From assembly GCA_030683155.1 (NCBI GenBank), contig JAUXMV010000020.1, positions 1-41,871 on the forward strand: DNA of 41,871 nucleotides, read 5' to 3'. The DNA is from Bacteroidales bacterium (GTDB lineage Bacteria; Bacteroidota; Bacteroidia; Bacteroidales; F082). Every line of letters starts with the position of its first letter. Positions within the stretch are counted from its first letter, which is position 1. Below are positions 1-8,725 of the stretch, piece by piece. The notes beneath the pieces are model-generated. The model did not search any database. It had not been told where the DNA came from and worked only from the letters and a program-made list of their open reading frames with translations. Both the position numbers and the translations under genes were made by a program.

Positions 1-212
1 TCTTTTAACAAAAGAAAGGAGGTAATTTCTTAACAAATAATGATTTTTAAAACCGCAAGTTCGCGGATAGTTATAACTATGCTCAGTTCTATAGGCTTTG
101 CTCTAATTTGTTTGGAAAATTATTTGCTGCGGAATCGCTGAAGATTGTGTTCAATCTACCGTGCCATTCAAAAAAAAACTATTTTAGCACAAAATCAATC
201 AAACTTTACACT
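1..212. other. Upstream region of acs, no assigned gene
   Basis: Noncoding leader region. It contains an unusually perfect Shine-Dalgarno-like string at 13-23 (AGAAAGGAGGT), complementary to the 16S rRNA tail, but no start codon at the usual spacing. The nearest ATG (at 40) opens only a 33-codon frame ending at 141. I see no clear TAnnTTTG promoter box for acs. Confidence 0.4.
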
Positions 213-2117
213 ATGGTACCTAAAATTTCAACCCTTGGAGGCTACATTTTTGAATATCAAAAAAGCGTAACGAATCCGACGGGATTCTGGTCAAATATTG
301 CTGAAAGTTTTTATTGGCGTAAAAAATGGGATCATATTCTGGATTGGGATTTCAGGAGTGGTTTAACGAAGTGGTTCCAGGGCGCAAAACTGAATCTTAC
401 TGAAAATATTTTTGAAAGACATTTGTTTTTTCGAGGCAATCAACCTGCTATAATATGGGAACCAAACGATCCATCGGAAGCCCACCGCACTTTAACCTAT
501 AGCGAACTCTTCATTGAAGTTCAGCGTTTTTCTAATGTTTTAAAAGGCCTTGGTATAAAAAAAGGTGACAGAGTTGCCATTTATCTTCCAATGGTTCCCG
601 AACTTGTAATAGCACTTTTGGCTTGTGCCAGAATTGGAGCTGTCCATTCAGTTATTTTTGCCGGATTTTCCGCACAGTCACTCGGCGAACGACTTCAGGA
701 TGCCGGAGCTAAATTGCTTATTACTTCTGACGGTGGTTACAGAGGTTCGAAAACTATTCCTATTAAGCAGATTGCTGATGATGCCATGAATATGTGCAAA
801 TGCGTAACTACAGCCATTGTTCTGAAACGCACTGGAGAAAACATACCAATGGTTGATGGACGTGATCATTGGTATCATGATTTGATGAAAGGTGCTGGTG
901 ATACTTGTGAAGCTGAAGAAATGGATTCAGAAGACCCTCTTTTTATTTTATATACAAGTGGTTCAACAGGTAAGCCTAAAGGGCTTGTCCATACAACGGG
1001 TGGTTATATGGTTTATACTGCCTATACCTTCAAAAATGTATTTCAATATGGTGATGGCGATGTTTATTTCTGTTCTGCTGATATTGGGTGGATTACCGGT
1101 CACAGTTATTTGGTTTATGGCCCTTTGCTAAGTGGTGCAACATCTTTGATGTTTGAAGGTGTGCCTACATGGCCCGATGCAGGCAGATTCTGGGATATCA
1201 TCGATAAGCACAAAGTGAATCAGTTTTATACCGCACCCACCGCAATCCGTTCGTTAATGGCATTGGGGATGGACTGGCTTCAAAACAAAAGTCTTGCAAC
1301 TTTAAAAGTACTTGGCACCGTTGGTGAACCGATCAATGAAGCTGCCTGGCACTGGTATCACGACCATATTGGAAAAAATCGCTGTCCGATTGTTGACACA
1401 TGGTGGCAAACCGAAACTGGCGGCATCATGATAAGTCCGATGGCTGGCATTACACCTACAAAACCATCCTATGCAACGATGCCCCTGATGGGTATTCAGC
1501 CCATGATTGTTGATCAAAACGGAAAGCAGCTCATGGGTAACAGTGTCGAAGGAAATTTATGTATCAGTTATCCATGGCCTGGAATGGCTCGCACTATCTG
1601 GGGTGATCATGAGCGTTTTGTAAACACTTATTTTACCACTTATCCTGGTTTGTATTTTACTGGCGACGGCGTGAAGCGTGATGAAGATGGCTATTATCGA
1701 ATTCTGGGCAGGGTTGATGATGTAATAAATGTTTCGGGTCACCGGCTTGGTACAGCTGAAATTGAAAACGCTATCAATGAACATCCACTTGTTGATGAAT
1801 CTGCTGTTGTTGGATTTTCACATCCTATTAAAGGACAGGGTATTTATGCATATGTTGTGTGTACACATTTCAGCACTGGAGGTGAAGAAGGTATTCGAAA
1901 TTCAATTATGATGGCCGTTTCAACAATGATAGGACCATTTGCCAAACCTGACAAGATTCAAATTGTGACCGGCCTTCCCAAAACGCGTTCAGGAAAAATC
2001 ATGCGGCGAATACTGTTAAAAATTGCCGAAGGAAAAACAAGTGAGTTTGGCGATATCACCACACTTCTCGATCCTGAAATTGTAAATGATATTGTAAAAG
2101 GCTCAAAAGAAATCTGA
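213..2117 (+). CDS. acs: Acetyl-CoA synthetase (acetate--CoA ligase, AMP-forming)
   Basis: Activates acetate with ATP and CoA to acetyl-CoA through an acetyl-adenylate, in the cytoplasm. Seen: the ANL-superfamily phosphate loop YTSGSTGKPKG at about residues 246-256, the WWQTETGG motif whose tryptophans shape the small acetate pocket in Acs, the GRVDDVINVSGHR hinge region, and the C-terminal SGKIMRR motif whose lysine (about K595) is the catalytic, acetylatable residue of the family. The length of 634 residues is normal. The frame stays open upstream to a TTG at 108, but the ATG at 213 gives the usual N-terminus; the extra 35 residues look like untranslated leader. The gene stands alone and ends at a strong terminator shared with the converging gene. 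A closely related propionyl-CoA synthetase is less likely given the pocket motif. Confidence 0.95.
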   Translation: MVPKISTLGGYIFEYQKSVTNPTGFWSNIAESFYWRKKWDHILDWDFRSGLTKWFQGAKLNLTENIFERHLFFRGNQPAIIWEPNDPSEAHRTLTYSELFIEVQRFSNVLKGLGIKKGDRVAIYLPMVPELVIALLACARIGAVHSVIFAGFSAQSLGERLQDAGAKLLITSDGGYRGSKTIPIKQIADDAMNMCKCVTTAIVLKRTGENIPMVDGRDHWYHDLMKGAGDTCEAEEMDSEDPLFILYTSGSTGKPKGLVHTTGGYMVYTAYTFKNVFQYGDGDVYFCSADIGWITGHSYLVYGPLLSGATSLMFEGVPTWPDAGRFWDIIDKHKVNQFYTAPTAIRSLMALGMDWLQNKSLATLKVLGTVGEPINEAAWHWYHDHIGKNRCPIVDTWWQTETGGIMISPMAGITPTKPSYATMPLMGIQPMIVDQNGKQLMGNSVEGNLCISYPWPGMARTIWGDHERFVNTYFTTYPGLYFTGDGVKRDEDGYYRILGRVDDVINVSGHRLGTAEIENAINEHPLVDESAVVGFSHPIKGQGIYAYVVCTHFSTGGEEGIRNSIMMAVSTMIGPFAKPDKIQIVTGLPKTRSGKIMRRILLKIAEGKTSEFGDITTLLDPEIVNDIVKGSKEI

Positions 2118-2135
2118 AGATAAAGAGCAAAAAAC

Positions 2136-2170
2136 AAAAAAATCCCGAATAAACCCGGGATTTTTTATTT
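2136..2170. terminator. Bidirectional intrinsic terminator between acs and the converging gene
   Basis: A perfect stem AAAAAATCCCG / CGGGATTTTTT (left arm 2137-2147, right arm 2156-2166) with an 8-base loop. The A-run on one side and the T-run on the other make it usable from both strands. It starts 19 bases after the acs stop and ends shortly before the stop of the minus-strand gene at 2198. Confidence 0.85.
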
Positions 2171-2197
2171 TGTCAGAAATATAACTTAGACAACAAG

Positions 2198-3016
2198 TTA
2201 TCTGAATAAAAAGCTTACCCGCATTGAGATTCTGTTATAGTTGGTAAAAACGCGTCTTTTGGCCTCACTTGATTCAGGAAGATACCAATAATACGTAGGT
2301 GAATTATAAGATAGTTGTTGATAGTGATAACCAACACTTAGAATTAAAGCATCATTGCCAATCGGCAACAAAACCCCAACTTCAGGAGCAAACAATGCAC
2401 CTCCATAGGTTTTATTTCCACTTCTCCCCCAGTTGTCATCCACATGGCTCTGAAGTGGAATTGACCCTCCAACCTTAATAGAAAGAAAGGGCGTAAGTAT
2501 GTCAGATTTAAATATATACTTCGACTCTAAAAAAAGTGGCATTACACCAAATTCATAATACTCATAGCCAATGCCAAGACCGGCTAAAATATGCTTGTTA
2601 AACTGATAGCCGTTTACCATTGTAAGGGAAGGTACCGGGACATATCCGTCCCGGCCTTCGCCAAACAATAGGGCTAGTGAGCTAAGGTTAAAAAATCCCT
2701 TGGTTTTTTGAAGGGATGAAATACGGTTCTTTCGAGACCATATGCTATCAATATCTTGTGCTTTGATTAAATTGATTCCACAATCATTTTCGATCAACAC
2801 ACCATTAATACTATCTTCCGAAACTATTTTTCCATAAACGACTTCACCATTTTTCAAGAAAACAGTATTTTCTTTCTGTCTTTGTGAATGAGCATTAAAT
2901 GGAACAAATAAACTAATTACCATAAGGACAACAAAAGTCATAAAGCCATAATCTCGTATCCTTTGAAAGAAACAAGTCACAGATTTTTCAGAAAGTCTCT
3001 CTGAACTTTTTACCAT
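2198..3016 (-). CDS. Exported envelope protein, probable outer-membrane beta-barrel, unknown function
   Basis: I do not recognise a named family. The product has 272 residues with a hydrophobic export segment at about 26-44 ending in an AHSQ-like cleavage site. A short domain with alternating residues follows (about 50-95, FLKNGEVVYGKIV...), resembling small beta domains in other Bacteroidetes envelope proteins. The rest is rich in aromatic and glycine residues in alternating beta-strand pattern (GIGYEYYEFG, LSVGYHYQQLSY) and ends in ...RVSFLFR, a typical barrel C-terminus with final aromatic. The ATG at 3016 is preceded by TGAGGT at SD distance and overlaps the stop of the upstream small ORF (ATGGTAA), suggesting coupling. 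An internal ATG at 2941 would give a signal peptide without positive charges, so the longer start is preferred. Confidence 0.6.
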   Translation of the reverse strand: MVKSSERLSEKSVTCFFQRIRDYGFMTFVVLMVISLFVPFNAHSQRQKENTVFLKNGEVVYGKIVSEDSINGVLIENDCGINLIKAQDIDSIWSRKNRISSLQKTKGFFNLSSLALLFGEGRDGYVPVPSLTMVNGYQFNKHILAGLGIGYEYYEFGVMPLFLESKYIFKSDILTPFLSIKVGGSIPLQSHVDDNWGRSGNKTYGGALFAPEVGVLLPIGNDALILSVGYHYQQLSYNSPTYYWYLPESSEAKRRVFTNYNRISMRVSFLFR

Positions 3017-3210
3017 AAAGACCTCAGGCTAAGAGACCAAAGTTTACTAAACTGTTTAGTCCAGCTATTCTGTCTTCCAAATCTATTATTCCAGGCTTGT
3101 GGCTGGTTTCCACCTGGCAATTTGAACGCTGAAAGCGGCCAGCTTGCTCTTTCAGCGGTTGTCTCTGTTTTTTTTCGGTTAAATCCGAAAAGTTGCAATA
3201 GTTGTTTCAT
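3010..3210 (-). CDS. Small ORF of 66 residues, unknown, possibly coupled to the downstream gene
   Basis: A short frame whose stop overlaps the start of the next gene by 7 bases (ATGGTAA). The product is basic and rich in W, N, Q, S and K, with no signal peptide, no membrane segment and no motif I know. No Shine-Dalgarno sequence is visible before its ATG, and a hairpin lies just upstream. The overlap is the main argument for reality. It could equally be a chance frame in the leader of the 2198-3016 gene. Confidence 0.3.
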   Translation of the reverse strand: MKQLLQLFGFNRKKTETTAERASWPLSAFKLPGGNQPQAWNNRFGRQNSWTKQFSKLWSLSLRSLW

Positions 3211-3226
3211 AGTGTTAGGGTGTTAA

Positions 3227-3256
3227 AGCTGCTGCCATATCCCCACGGCAGCAGCT
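3227..3256 (-). terminator. GC-rich hairpin after the LVIVD lipoprotein gene (weak terminator or leader structure)
   Basis: A perfect 10-bp inverted repeat, AGCTGCTGCC / GGCAGCAGCT, with a 10-base loop. It lies about 50 bases after the stop of the upstream minus-strand gene and 17 bases before the next small ORF. Read on the minus strand it is followed only by TTTAA, so termination would be weak. It may partly separate the two transcription units. Confidence 0.5.
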
Positions 3257-3302
3257 ATTGAACATTATATTACAGATGAACAAAAGTTCTTAATTACATT
3301 TT

Positions 3303-4595
3303 TCATGGCTTTACAACTAACATTTGGCTCAACAAAATCAAATTTGCCGGATCCGAATAATCATATTGGAAAAGCCCATCCTCGCCAATTAACATCAGCA
3401 CTCCATTGAATGGAATGACGTCATACGTTTTGATATTTGCAAAATGCGCCAGCTGATTCATATGGATCTGCATCGGATCCGTTGCATCATATACTTTTAG
3501 TCCGGCATCACCATCACAGATGAACAGAATTTTATTATCAATACCAAGTCCATGTGGATTAAACATTGGATATGACTTAATTAGAAATGGGTTTTCCAGA
3601 GAAGAAATATCAATGACATCCAATTGATTAACAAAACCATTACAGGCATTTCCTGATCTAAGGGTTACATAAGCAATGTTTCCTTCAACAACTACCGGAT
3701 CACAAGAGTTAATGTGTTCAAAAACAGATATAAAATTAGGTGTTGAAGGATCTGACAATCCATAAACAAGCATACCTGTTGTGGTGCCAAGAAAAAGCCT
3801 GCCTTCAAAAGGAAAAATTGTTTCTACAACTCTCTGAAGCTGTACTTCTCCGGATTTCGTTATTCCAGTCGAAGCGCCAATGTTAAAAACTTTTAATGCA
3901 TTGTTATGAACTGCATACATATAATTGGAAATGATTGTAAATCTGGCCATTGAGCCGGCAACACCAGTGGAACCTCCTATTATGCTCACGTCTCCGGAAC
4001 CAAGCTGTGGCGAACCAATTGCATCAAAATAAAAGTTTTCACCTCTGTAACCGCTACCTTTTTCAACCAATTCGGTAATCTCCTTCTTCTCCCAACCAAC
4101 AACAACTCCTTTACTAAAGTCTAAGCCGTAAACCGGAAGGCTGATATCAACAGGTGGCAAAACATTTGGAAATGCGTCGTTAAGTCTGCTTATTTCAACA
4201 GGGTTTTGAGGATCGCTGATATCTATTGCAACAAGATCGATAAAGCTATCGGCATAAAGTGTATTCCCACGAATAGAAATATCAACATTTCCGGGTATCT
4301 GAATAAATGTCAGGATTACTGGCGATGCAGGATTTGTATTATCAATCACATGCACACCTTCTTGATTTTCATTAACAAACAAATAATTGTCTTTGAAATA
4401 AATTTTGCCAGGCTGCTCTAATTGCTTAGGGGGAGTTTTTTTTACAGAAGCTCTGAATTCCGTAAATTCCATATAAACAGGAATATTGGCCGTATAGGTC
4501 AACTCTTCATAGGTCTTATCGCGGCAACCATTAAATGTTAAGGCAGCCAAAAAAAGGATTGCGATAAAGTTGAAAAATTTAATTTTGGTTTTCAT
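3303..4595 (-). CDS. LVIVD-repeat lipoprotein (predicted beta-propeller)
   Basis: A 430-residue lipoprotein: signal sequence with lipobox ending FNGC, so C24 is the predicted lipidated residue. After a short linker come repeated units of the LVIVD type, recognisable by strings such as HVIDNTNPASPV, VAIDISDPQNPV and DVIDISSLENPF, each about 40-50 residues and alternating with YLFV / LYAD strands. LVIVD repeats are predicted to form beta-propellers, usually on the outer membrane or cell surface. The residues after the Cys (RDKTYEE) are only partly like a surface-export signal. The gene lies 58 bases downstream of the sigma-associated gene with no obvious terminator between them, so it may belong to that transcription unit. 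Ligand or partner unknown. Confidence 0.75.
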   Translation of the reverse strand: MKTKIKFFNFIAILFLAALTFNGCRDKTYEELTYTANIPVYMEFTEFRASVKKTPPKQLEQPGKIYFKDNYLFVNENQEGVHVIDNTNPASPVILTFIQIPGNVDISIRGNTLYADSFIDLVAIDISDPQNPVEISRLNDAFPNVLPPVDISLPVYGLDFSKGVVVGWEKKEITELVEKGSGYRGENFYFDAIGSPQLGSGDVSIIGGSTGVAGSMARFTIISNYMYAVHNNALKVFNIGASTGITKSGEVQLQRVVETIFPFEGRLFLGTTTGMLVYGLSDPSTPNFISVFEHINSCDPVVVEGNIAYVTLRSGNACNGFVNQLDVIDISSLENPFLIKSYPMFNPHGLGIDNKILFICDGDAGLKVYDATDPMQIHMNQLAHFANIKTYDVIPFNGVLMLIGEDGLFQYDYSDPANLILLSQMLVVKP

Positions 4596-4653
4596 GCTAA
4601 ACTTCAGTTACGTTCCCAAGATGCAAAGCATCAGGCAAACGTTGCATGATAGT

Positions 4654-5952
4654 TTAGATTTTCACACGCAAACCTGCATGAAATACAGGCCAGATTGTTT
4701 TGGCTGATCTGATGTTGAAAGGTTGTGTTCTGTTAAGGTAAAACACCTGTATACCTGACTCGCCATAAAGGCTTATTCTTCGGTAAAGATTTAGGTCAAT
4801 TCCGGCAGCGCTTAACGTTGAAATCTGCATTCCAGAGATAGTCGTAAAGTCTTTTTCTGTAGCAACCCTGCTTCCTTCTTCATACCTGAAAGTCCGGTTA
4901 ACAGCCTGAACGCCCTTCTCAAAAATGAGTGATTGGAGAAGATATACATTGAATGATTTTCTGCTAATGAAATCGTACTTCGCTCCTATAGGCAAACCAA
5001 TGTAGTAAAGAGCCTGTTCAAACTCACTATACTGGCTGTTCATTTCTACTGTTTTGCTGATCGTACTGAGCTCCGTGTAAATCACACCACTTTCCATCGC
5101 AAAGCGTTTGCTAAAATTATAACTCACTTTGAACCCGATAGACAATGGAGGTCTCACATCTGTTTTTTCAATCTCTTCATAAAATGAAGTCTGATAAGCC
5201 ACATCAGACTGAAATGGATCGGGGCCATATTTTGATTTGTTTGCCGCAATTGAAAAGTCAGTTCCAGCTACAACACTGCCGGGAATGCTATTAAATGCCA
5301 GGCCAAAGGACAAACCCCTGTCTGTTTCTTTTCCTTTCTGAAGTTGATCGTTAAAATCTGCAATTTGTTTGGCCAATTGCTCGTCTAATAGTTTTTGAGC
5401 GTGTGCAATTTTATCAAAATCAGTTTGTTGCGCTTGTGCTTCTTCTGCTTCCTCCCCTGTTAATGCCAAACTTTCGTTAACTTCACTAACAATTGATACA
5501 TTTTCCTCCTTTACCAATGATTCTGCTAATTCAGGAGTAATTATATCAGTGACTTTAAGATTAGAATTTTTTATTTGAGTTTGAGTTCTGTTTAGAGCGG
5601 TAAGTTTTGAGAAACTCTGTGTTTGTTCAGGTAGGTTTGTTTTTGAATTTAAGAGATTATCAGTCAATTCATTATTTGTTGTTAAACCTTTATTTTCTGA
5701 TGATTCGTCAGCGGCAACTAACTCATTGGTAGTCAATTCATAATTTTTCGATGATTCATTAAAGAATAAATAAGGAATGCTAATCAGAAACAGCAGAATG
5801 GCTGCTGCAGATGCTACTCTATAGAAAAAGAAACGTGTTTTACGTTTTTTATTGGCAACAATACCCTCCCAAACACTTTCGGGCGGGGTGATGGTCAGGT
5901 TTTCAAACTTTTCCCTGAACAATTCTTTTATATCATCTCTTTCTTTTGTCAT
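4654..5952 (-). CDS. Sigma-factor-associated membrane protein with N-terminal cytoplasmic tail, one TM helix and C-terminal beta-barrel-like domain
   Basis: The chosen ATG at 5952 lies 2 bases after the sigma-factor stop (TAGATATG) and has an AAAAGAGAG stretch upstream; the open frame reaches 12 codons further into the sigma gene. Seen in the 432-residue product: a charged cytoplasmic segment of about 40 residues with the ITPPESVWEGI motif common in Bacteroidetes proteins next to ECF sigmas, one hydrophobic helix at about 46-64, a long polar linker with Q/E-rich helical stretches (to about 215), then an aromatic, beta-rich region of about 200 residues ending in FHAGLRVKI, like PorT-type outer-membrane barrels. 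The position suggests an anti-sigma-like role, but no zinc-binding ZAS motif is visible. Function is inferred from context. Confidence 0.65.
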   Translation of the reverse strand: MTKERDDIKELFREKFENLTITPPESVWEGIVANKKRKTRFFFYRVASAAAILLFLISIPYLFFNESSKNYELTTNELVAADESSENKGLTTNNELTDNLLNSKTNLPEQTQSFSKLTALNRTQTQIKNSNLKVTDIITPELAESLVKEENVSIVSEVNESLALTGEEAEEAQAQQTDFDKIAHAQKLLDEQLAKQIADFNDQLQKGKETDRGLSFGLAFNSIPGSVVAGTDFSIAANKSKYGPDPFQSDVAYQTSFYEEIEKTDVRPPLSIGFKVSYNFSKRFAMESGVIYTELSTISKTVEMNSQYSEFEQALYYIGLPIGAKYDFISRKSFNVYLLQSLIFEKGVQAVNRTFRYEEGSRVATEKDFTTISGMQISTLSAAGIDLNLYRRISLYGESGIQVFYLNRTQPFNIRSAKTIWPVFHAGLRVKI

Positions 5953-5954
5953 AT

Positions 5955-6485
5955 CTACGCTCTCTTTTCTAAACGCTGTCGTAACCATTGTCTGGCTCTC
6001 GCATACTGTGATTTCGACGTTCCCTCACTGATATCTAATAGTTTACCAATTTCCTGGTGTGTGTAACCCTCAATTGCATAGAGATTAAAAACTGTTCTGA
6101 AGCCGGTAGGAAGTGACTGGATGAGCTGCAACAATTCACTTGCATTAATTTGATCTTGAAGCTCAGTGGTTTCATAATCACCTGGATTAATTTTATCTAT
6201 CTCGACCGACTTTTTAAAAACATCTACCTTTCTTATTTTCTCCAATGCTGTATTTACGACAACTTTTCTTATCCAACCTTCAAGCGAACCTTCGAACCTA
6301 AAGCGGTCAAGATGGGCAAAAACGCGGATGAAAGCCTCCTGCAGATAATCTTGAGCCGTATCATGATCGTTGGCATACCTTAAGCAAACACCGAACATTT
6401 TGGGCGCAAAAGCATCATAAAGGCGCTTTTGTGCTTTAAAATCACCTTCAATGCAATCTTTTAAAAGTTGCCCTTCGTCCATCAA
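5955..6485 (-). CDS. ECF-type RNA polymerase sigma factor (sigma-70 family)
   Basis: Directs RNA polymerase to a dedicated promoter set. The 176-residue protein has region 2 at about residues 22-90 (DTAQDYLQEAFIRVFAHL is the conserved region 2.1-2.2 helix; RFEGSLEGWIRKVVVNTAL is region 2.3-2.4) and region 4 at about 115-172 (LLQLIQSLPTGFRTVFNLYAIEGYTHQEIGKLL... ends in the recognition helix with GTSKSQYARAR). Regions 1 and 3 are absent, as expected for ECF. It begins MM, so the start could be one codon later. A promoter with good Bacteroidetes boxes lies about 40 bases upstream, and the next gene starts 2 bases after its stop, so the two are cotranscribed. Confidence 0.93.
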   Translation of the reverse strand: MMDEGQLLKDCIEGDFKAQKRLYDAFAPKMFGVCLRYANDHDTAQDYLQEAFIRVFAHLDRFRFEGSLEGWIRKVVVNTALEKIRKVDVFKKSVEIDKINPGDYETTELQDQINASELLQLIQSLPTGFRTVFNLYAIEGYTHQEIGKLLDISEGTSKSQYARARQWLRQRLEKRA

Positions 6486-6525
6486 ATTTTAAAAGCACTG
6501 CTCAACTCTGCGCAAGTTTTAGACG

Positions 6526-6555
6526 CAAAGATACAGTTGAAAGTTGCATAACAAA
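6526..6555 (-). promoter_or_regulatory. Bacteroidetes-type promoter of the ECF sigma operon
   Basis: On the minus strand: -33 box TTTG (6555-6552), 18-base spacer, -7 box TATCTTTG followed by C (6533-6526). This matches the known TTTG / TAnnTTTG consensus of the primary Bacteroidetes sigma factor. The predicted leader is about 35 bases. Confidence 0.65.
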
Positions 6556-6789
6556 AAAATTCTTCTTTCAAATCAGTTCTCATAAATTCGCTGAGGTTGT
6601 TGGATACAAAGATCGAATTTTCGCTAAACCAAAAAAAATATTTTTCTTAACAATATCTCAGATGCTCAGATTAGTTGATTTACAGAACACTCTATTTTCA
6701 ACAAGTTGATCTTAATTCATCTATTTTCAAAGAAAAAGTAAATTAGAAACATATTTAATGCCAAAAAGTTGTGTTATGTGCTTGCATTT
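6556..6789. other. AT-rich intergenic region, nothing further recognised
   Basis: Between the sigma promoter and the pckA terminator. It is AT-rich, without an open frame of note, RNA gene or convincing repeat. Confidence 0.5.
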
Positions 6790-6817
6790 AAAAAAAATGG
6801 GAGCTCATTGCCCCCAT
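6790..6817 (-). terminator. Intrinsic terminator of pckA
   Basis: On the minus strand: AATGGGGGC - AATGA - GCTCCCATT followed by T-rich sequence. It is a 9-bp stem with one G-T pair, starting about 19 bases after the pckA stop. Confidence 0.85.
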
Positions 6818-6835
6818 TCATTTCATAATGAAATA

Positions 6836-8452
6836 CTAAGCTTTCGGTCCGGCAGCAACGAGTCGCTTACCTTCATCCGTATCAGTATATTTTTCAAAGT
6901 TATCGATAAACTTTTGAGCTAAGTCGTTGGCTCTTTTATCAAACTCAGCAGGATCAGCATAGGTGTTTTTAGTGAAAAGAATATTTGAATCAATACCTTT
7001 AAGTTCAGTTGGAACTTCAAGCTTGAATCTTGGTGTAATGCGGGTTGGCGCTTTTTCAATGCTTCCGTCCAAAATAGCATCAATAATTGCCCGCGTATCT
7101 TTAATTGAAATTCGTTTTCCTGTTCCATTCCAACCTGTATTCACCAGATAAGCTTTTGCACCAATGGCTTCCATTCTTTTCACAAGTTCAACTGCATACT
7201 GCGTTGGATGCAGAGCGAGGAATGCGTTGCCAAAGCAAGCCGAAAAGGTAGGTTGAGGTGAAGTAACGCCTCGTTCTGTTCCTGCAAGCTTGGCTGTGAA
7301 ACCAGAAAGGAAATGGTATTTGGTTTGCTCACTATCAAGTTTAGCTACAGGAGGCAAAACGCCAAAGGCATCTGCGGTAAGGAAAATGACTTTTGTAGCA
7401 TGTCCTCCCTTTGAAACAGGTTTAACAATGTTGTCAATATGGTAAATCGGGTAAGAAACCCTTGTGTTTTCAGTTTTCGCCTTGCTGTCAAAATCAATTG
7501 AGCCATCATCTCTTACAACAACATTTTCAAGCAATGCATCGCGTCGGATTGCATGGAAAATATCCGGTTCATTTTCTTCGCTGAGGTTAATTGTTTTGGC
7601 ATAACAGCCACCTTCAAAGTTGAATACACCATCATCATCCCATCCATGCTCATCGTCACCAATTAGCATTCTTTTCGGATCGGCTGAAAGTGTTGTTTTG
7701 CCAGTTCCTGAAAGACCGAAAAAGATTGCTACGTCACCTTCTTTACCCATATTGGCAGAGCAGTGCATCGAAGCAATTCCTTTAAGGGGCAAGTAATAAT
7801 TCATCATTGTGAAAATACCTTTTTTCATTTCTCCACCATACCAGCTTCCACCGATGAGCGACATTCTTTCGGTAAGATTGAAAACAACAAAGTTTTCGGA
7901 ATTCATTCCCATTTCTTTCCAGTCAGGGTTGATTGCTTTTGAAGCATTCAATACAACAAAATCAGGTTCAAAACTTGCTAGCTCTTCATTGGTCGGGCGG
8001 ATAAACATATTCTTCACAAAATGAGCCTGCCAGGCCACTTCCACAACAAAACGAACATTGAGTCGTGTGTCAGGGTTGGCGCCGGCGTATGCGTCCATGA
8101 TGTAAAGCTTGCTTCCTGATAATTGGTTTGCGGCAATGCCTTTGAGTTTCACCCATTTTTCAGGTTCAAGGGGCCTGTTGTCATTTTTTCCTTTGGTGCT
8201 CCACCAAACAGTGTTTTTTGATACCTCGTCATAAACAATGTACTTGTCTTTAGGAGACCTGCCCGTAAATATGCCAGTATCAACAGATACTGCGCCCGTG
8301 TCAGTCAATACACCTTTAGCAAACCCTTCAAGCGATGGATCGGTTTCATGCTCAAAAAGCAGTTCGTAAGAAGGGTTGTGAAATATTTCTTTGACATCGT
8401 CGATGCCATATTTGGCCAGATCAGCCTTAAGCTTTGCTTCATTGATAGCCAT
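6836..8452 (-). CDS. pckA: Phosphoenolpyruvate carboxykinase (ATP)
   Basis: Interconverts oxaloacetate plus ATP and phosphoenolpyruvate plus CO2 plus ADP in the cytoplasm; in anaerobic Bacteroidetes it often runs toward oxaloacetate and the succinate/propionate branch. Seen in the 538-residue product: substrate site GRSPKDK near residue 65, the PEPCK P-loop [11 protein letters not shown] at about 246-256, the metal-binding GDDEHGW just after, and the adenine-site region [15 protein letters not shown] near the C-terminus. Length is typical for the ATP-dependent class. The gene has its own promoter and terminator and sits next to pyruvate phosphate dikinase, the other enzyme of the PEP/pyruvate/oxaloacetate node, on the same strand but as a separate unit. 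Confidence 0.97.
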   Translation of the reverse strand: MAINEAKLKADLAKYGIDDVKEIFHNPSYELLFEHETDPSLEGFAKGVLTDTGAVSVDTGIFTGRSPKDKYIVYDEVSKNTVWWSTKGKNDNRPLEPEKWVKLKGIAANQLSGSKLYIMDAYAGANPDTRLNVRFVVEVAWQAHFVKNMFIRPTNEELASFEPDFVVLNASKAINPDWKEMGMNSENFVVFNLTERMSLIGGSWYGGEMKKGIFTMMNYYLPLKGIASMHCSANMGKEGDVAIFFGLSGTGKTTLSADPKRMLIGDDEHGWDDDGVFNFEGGCYAKTINLSEENEPDIFHAIRRDALLENVVVRDDGSIDFDSKAKTENTRVSYPIYHIDNIVKPVSKGGHATKVIFLTADAFGVLPPVAKLDSEQTKYHFLSGFTAKLAGTERGVTSPQPTFSACFGNAFLALHPTQYAVELVKRMEAIGAKAYLVNTGWNGTGKRISIKDTRAIIDAILDGSIEKAPTRITPRFKLEVPTELKGIDSNILFTKNTYADPAEFDKRANDLAQKFIDNFEKYTDTDEGKRLVAAGPKA

Positions 8453-8492
8453 AATTCAGTTTTTAAGTAATACTTTGAAAATTCTAAGGCTG

Positions 8493-8522
8493 CAAAGTTA
8501 AAAAAATGATCACCGTTTCAAA
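8493..8522 (-). promoter_or_regulatory. Bacteroidetes-type promoter of pckA
   Basis: On the minus strand: TTTG (8522-8519), 18-base spacer, TAACTTTG followed by C (8500-8493). The spacing is identical to the sigma-operon promoter. The predicted leader is about 35 bases. Confidence 0.7.
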
Positions 8523-8673
8523 CGATTGCGCCAAGAAAATGAGGGATTTTTTAGGATGTCATAAAATATGAATCCAGAGCCAATGATAAATGGCTGATTT
8601 TTCATCGATAGAACTTAAAAACAATAAAGGTTCAATTAAGATTTAACGGGATTTGAAGGAATTGTGTTAACGC

Positions 8674-8705
8674 AAAAAAGCGTCTGAGAAAATCCCAGAC
8701 GCTTT
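8674..8705 (-). terminator. Intrinsic terminator of ppdK
   Basis: On the minus strand: perfect 10-bp stem AAAGCGTCTG / CAGACGCTTT with a 9-base loop, ending in six T. It begins about 20 bases after the ppdK stop. Confidence 0.9.
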
Positions 8706-8725
8706 AATAAATTCAATTGAAGAAC

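Noticed and set aside
40-141. 33-codon frame after the Shine-Dalgarno-like string
   Set aside because: Spacing of 17 bases is too long and the peptide has no recognisable features; kept only as a finding about the string.
108-212. N-terminal extension of acetyl-CoA synthetase from a TTG codon
   Set aside because: The 35 extra residues do not resemble the family; ATG at 213 gives the normal N-terminus.
3278-3289. GAACAAAAGTTC inverted repeat as an operator
   Set aside because: Only 4-bp arms, in AT-rich DNA; not above chance.
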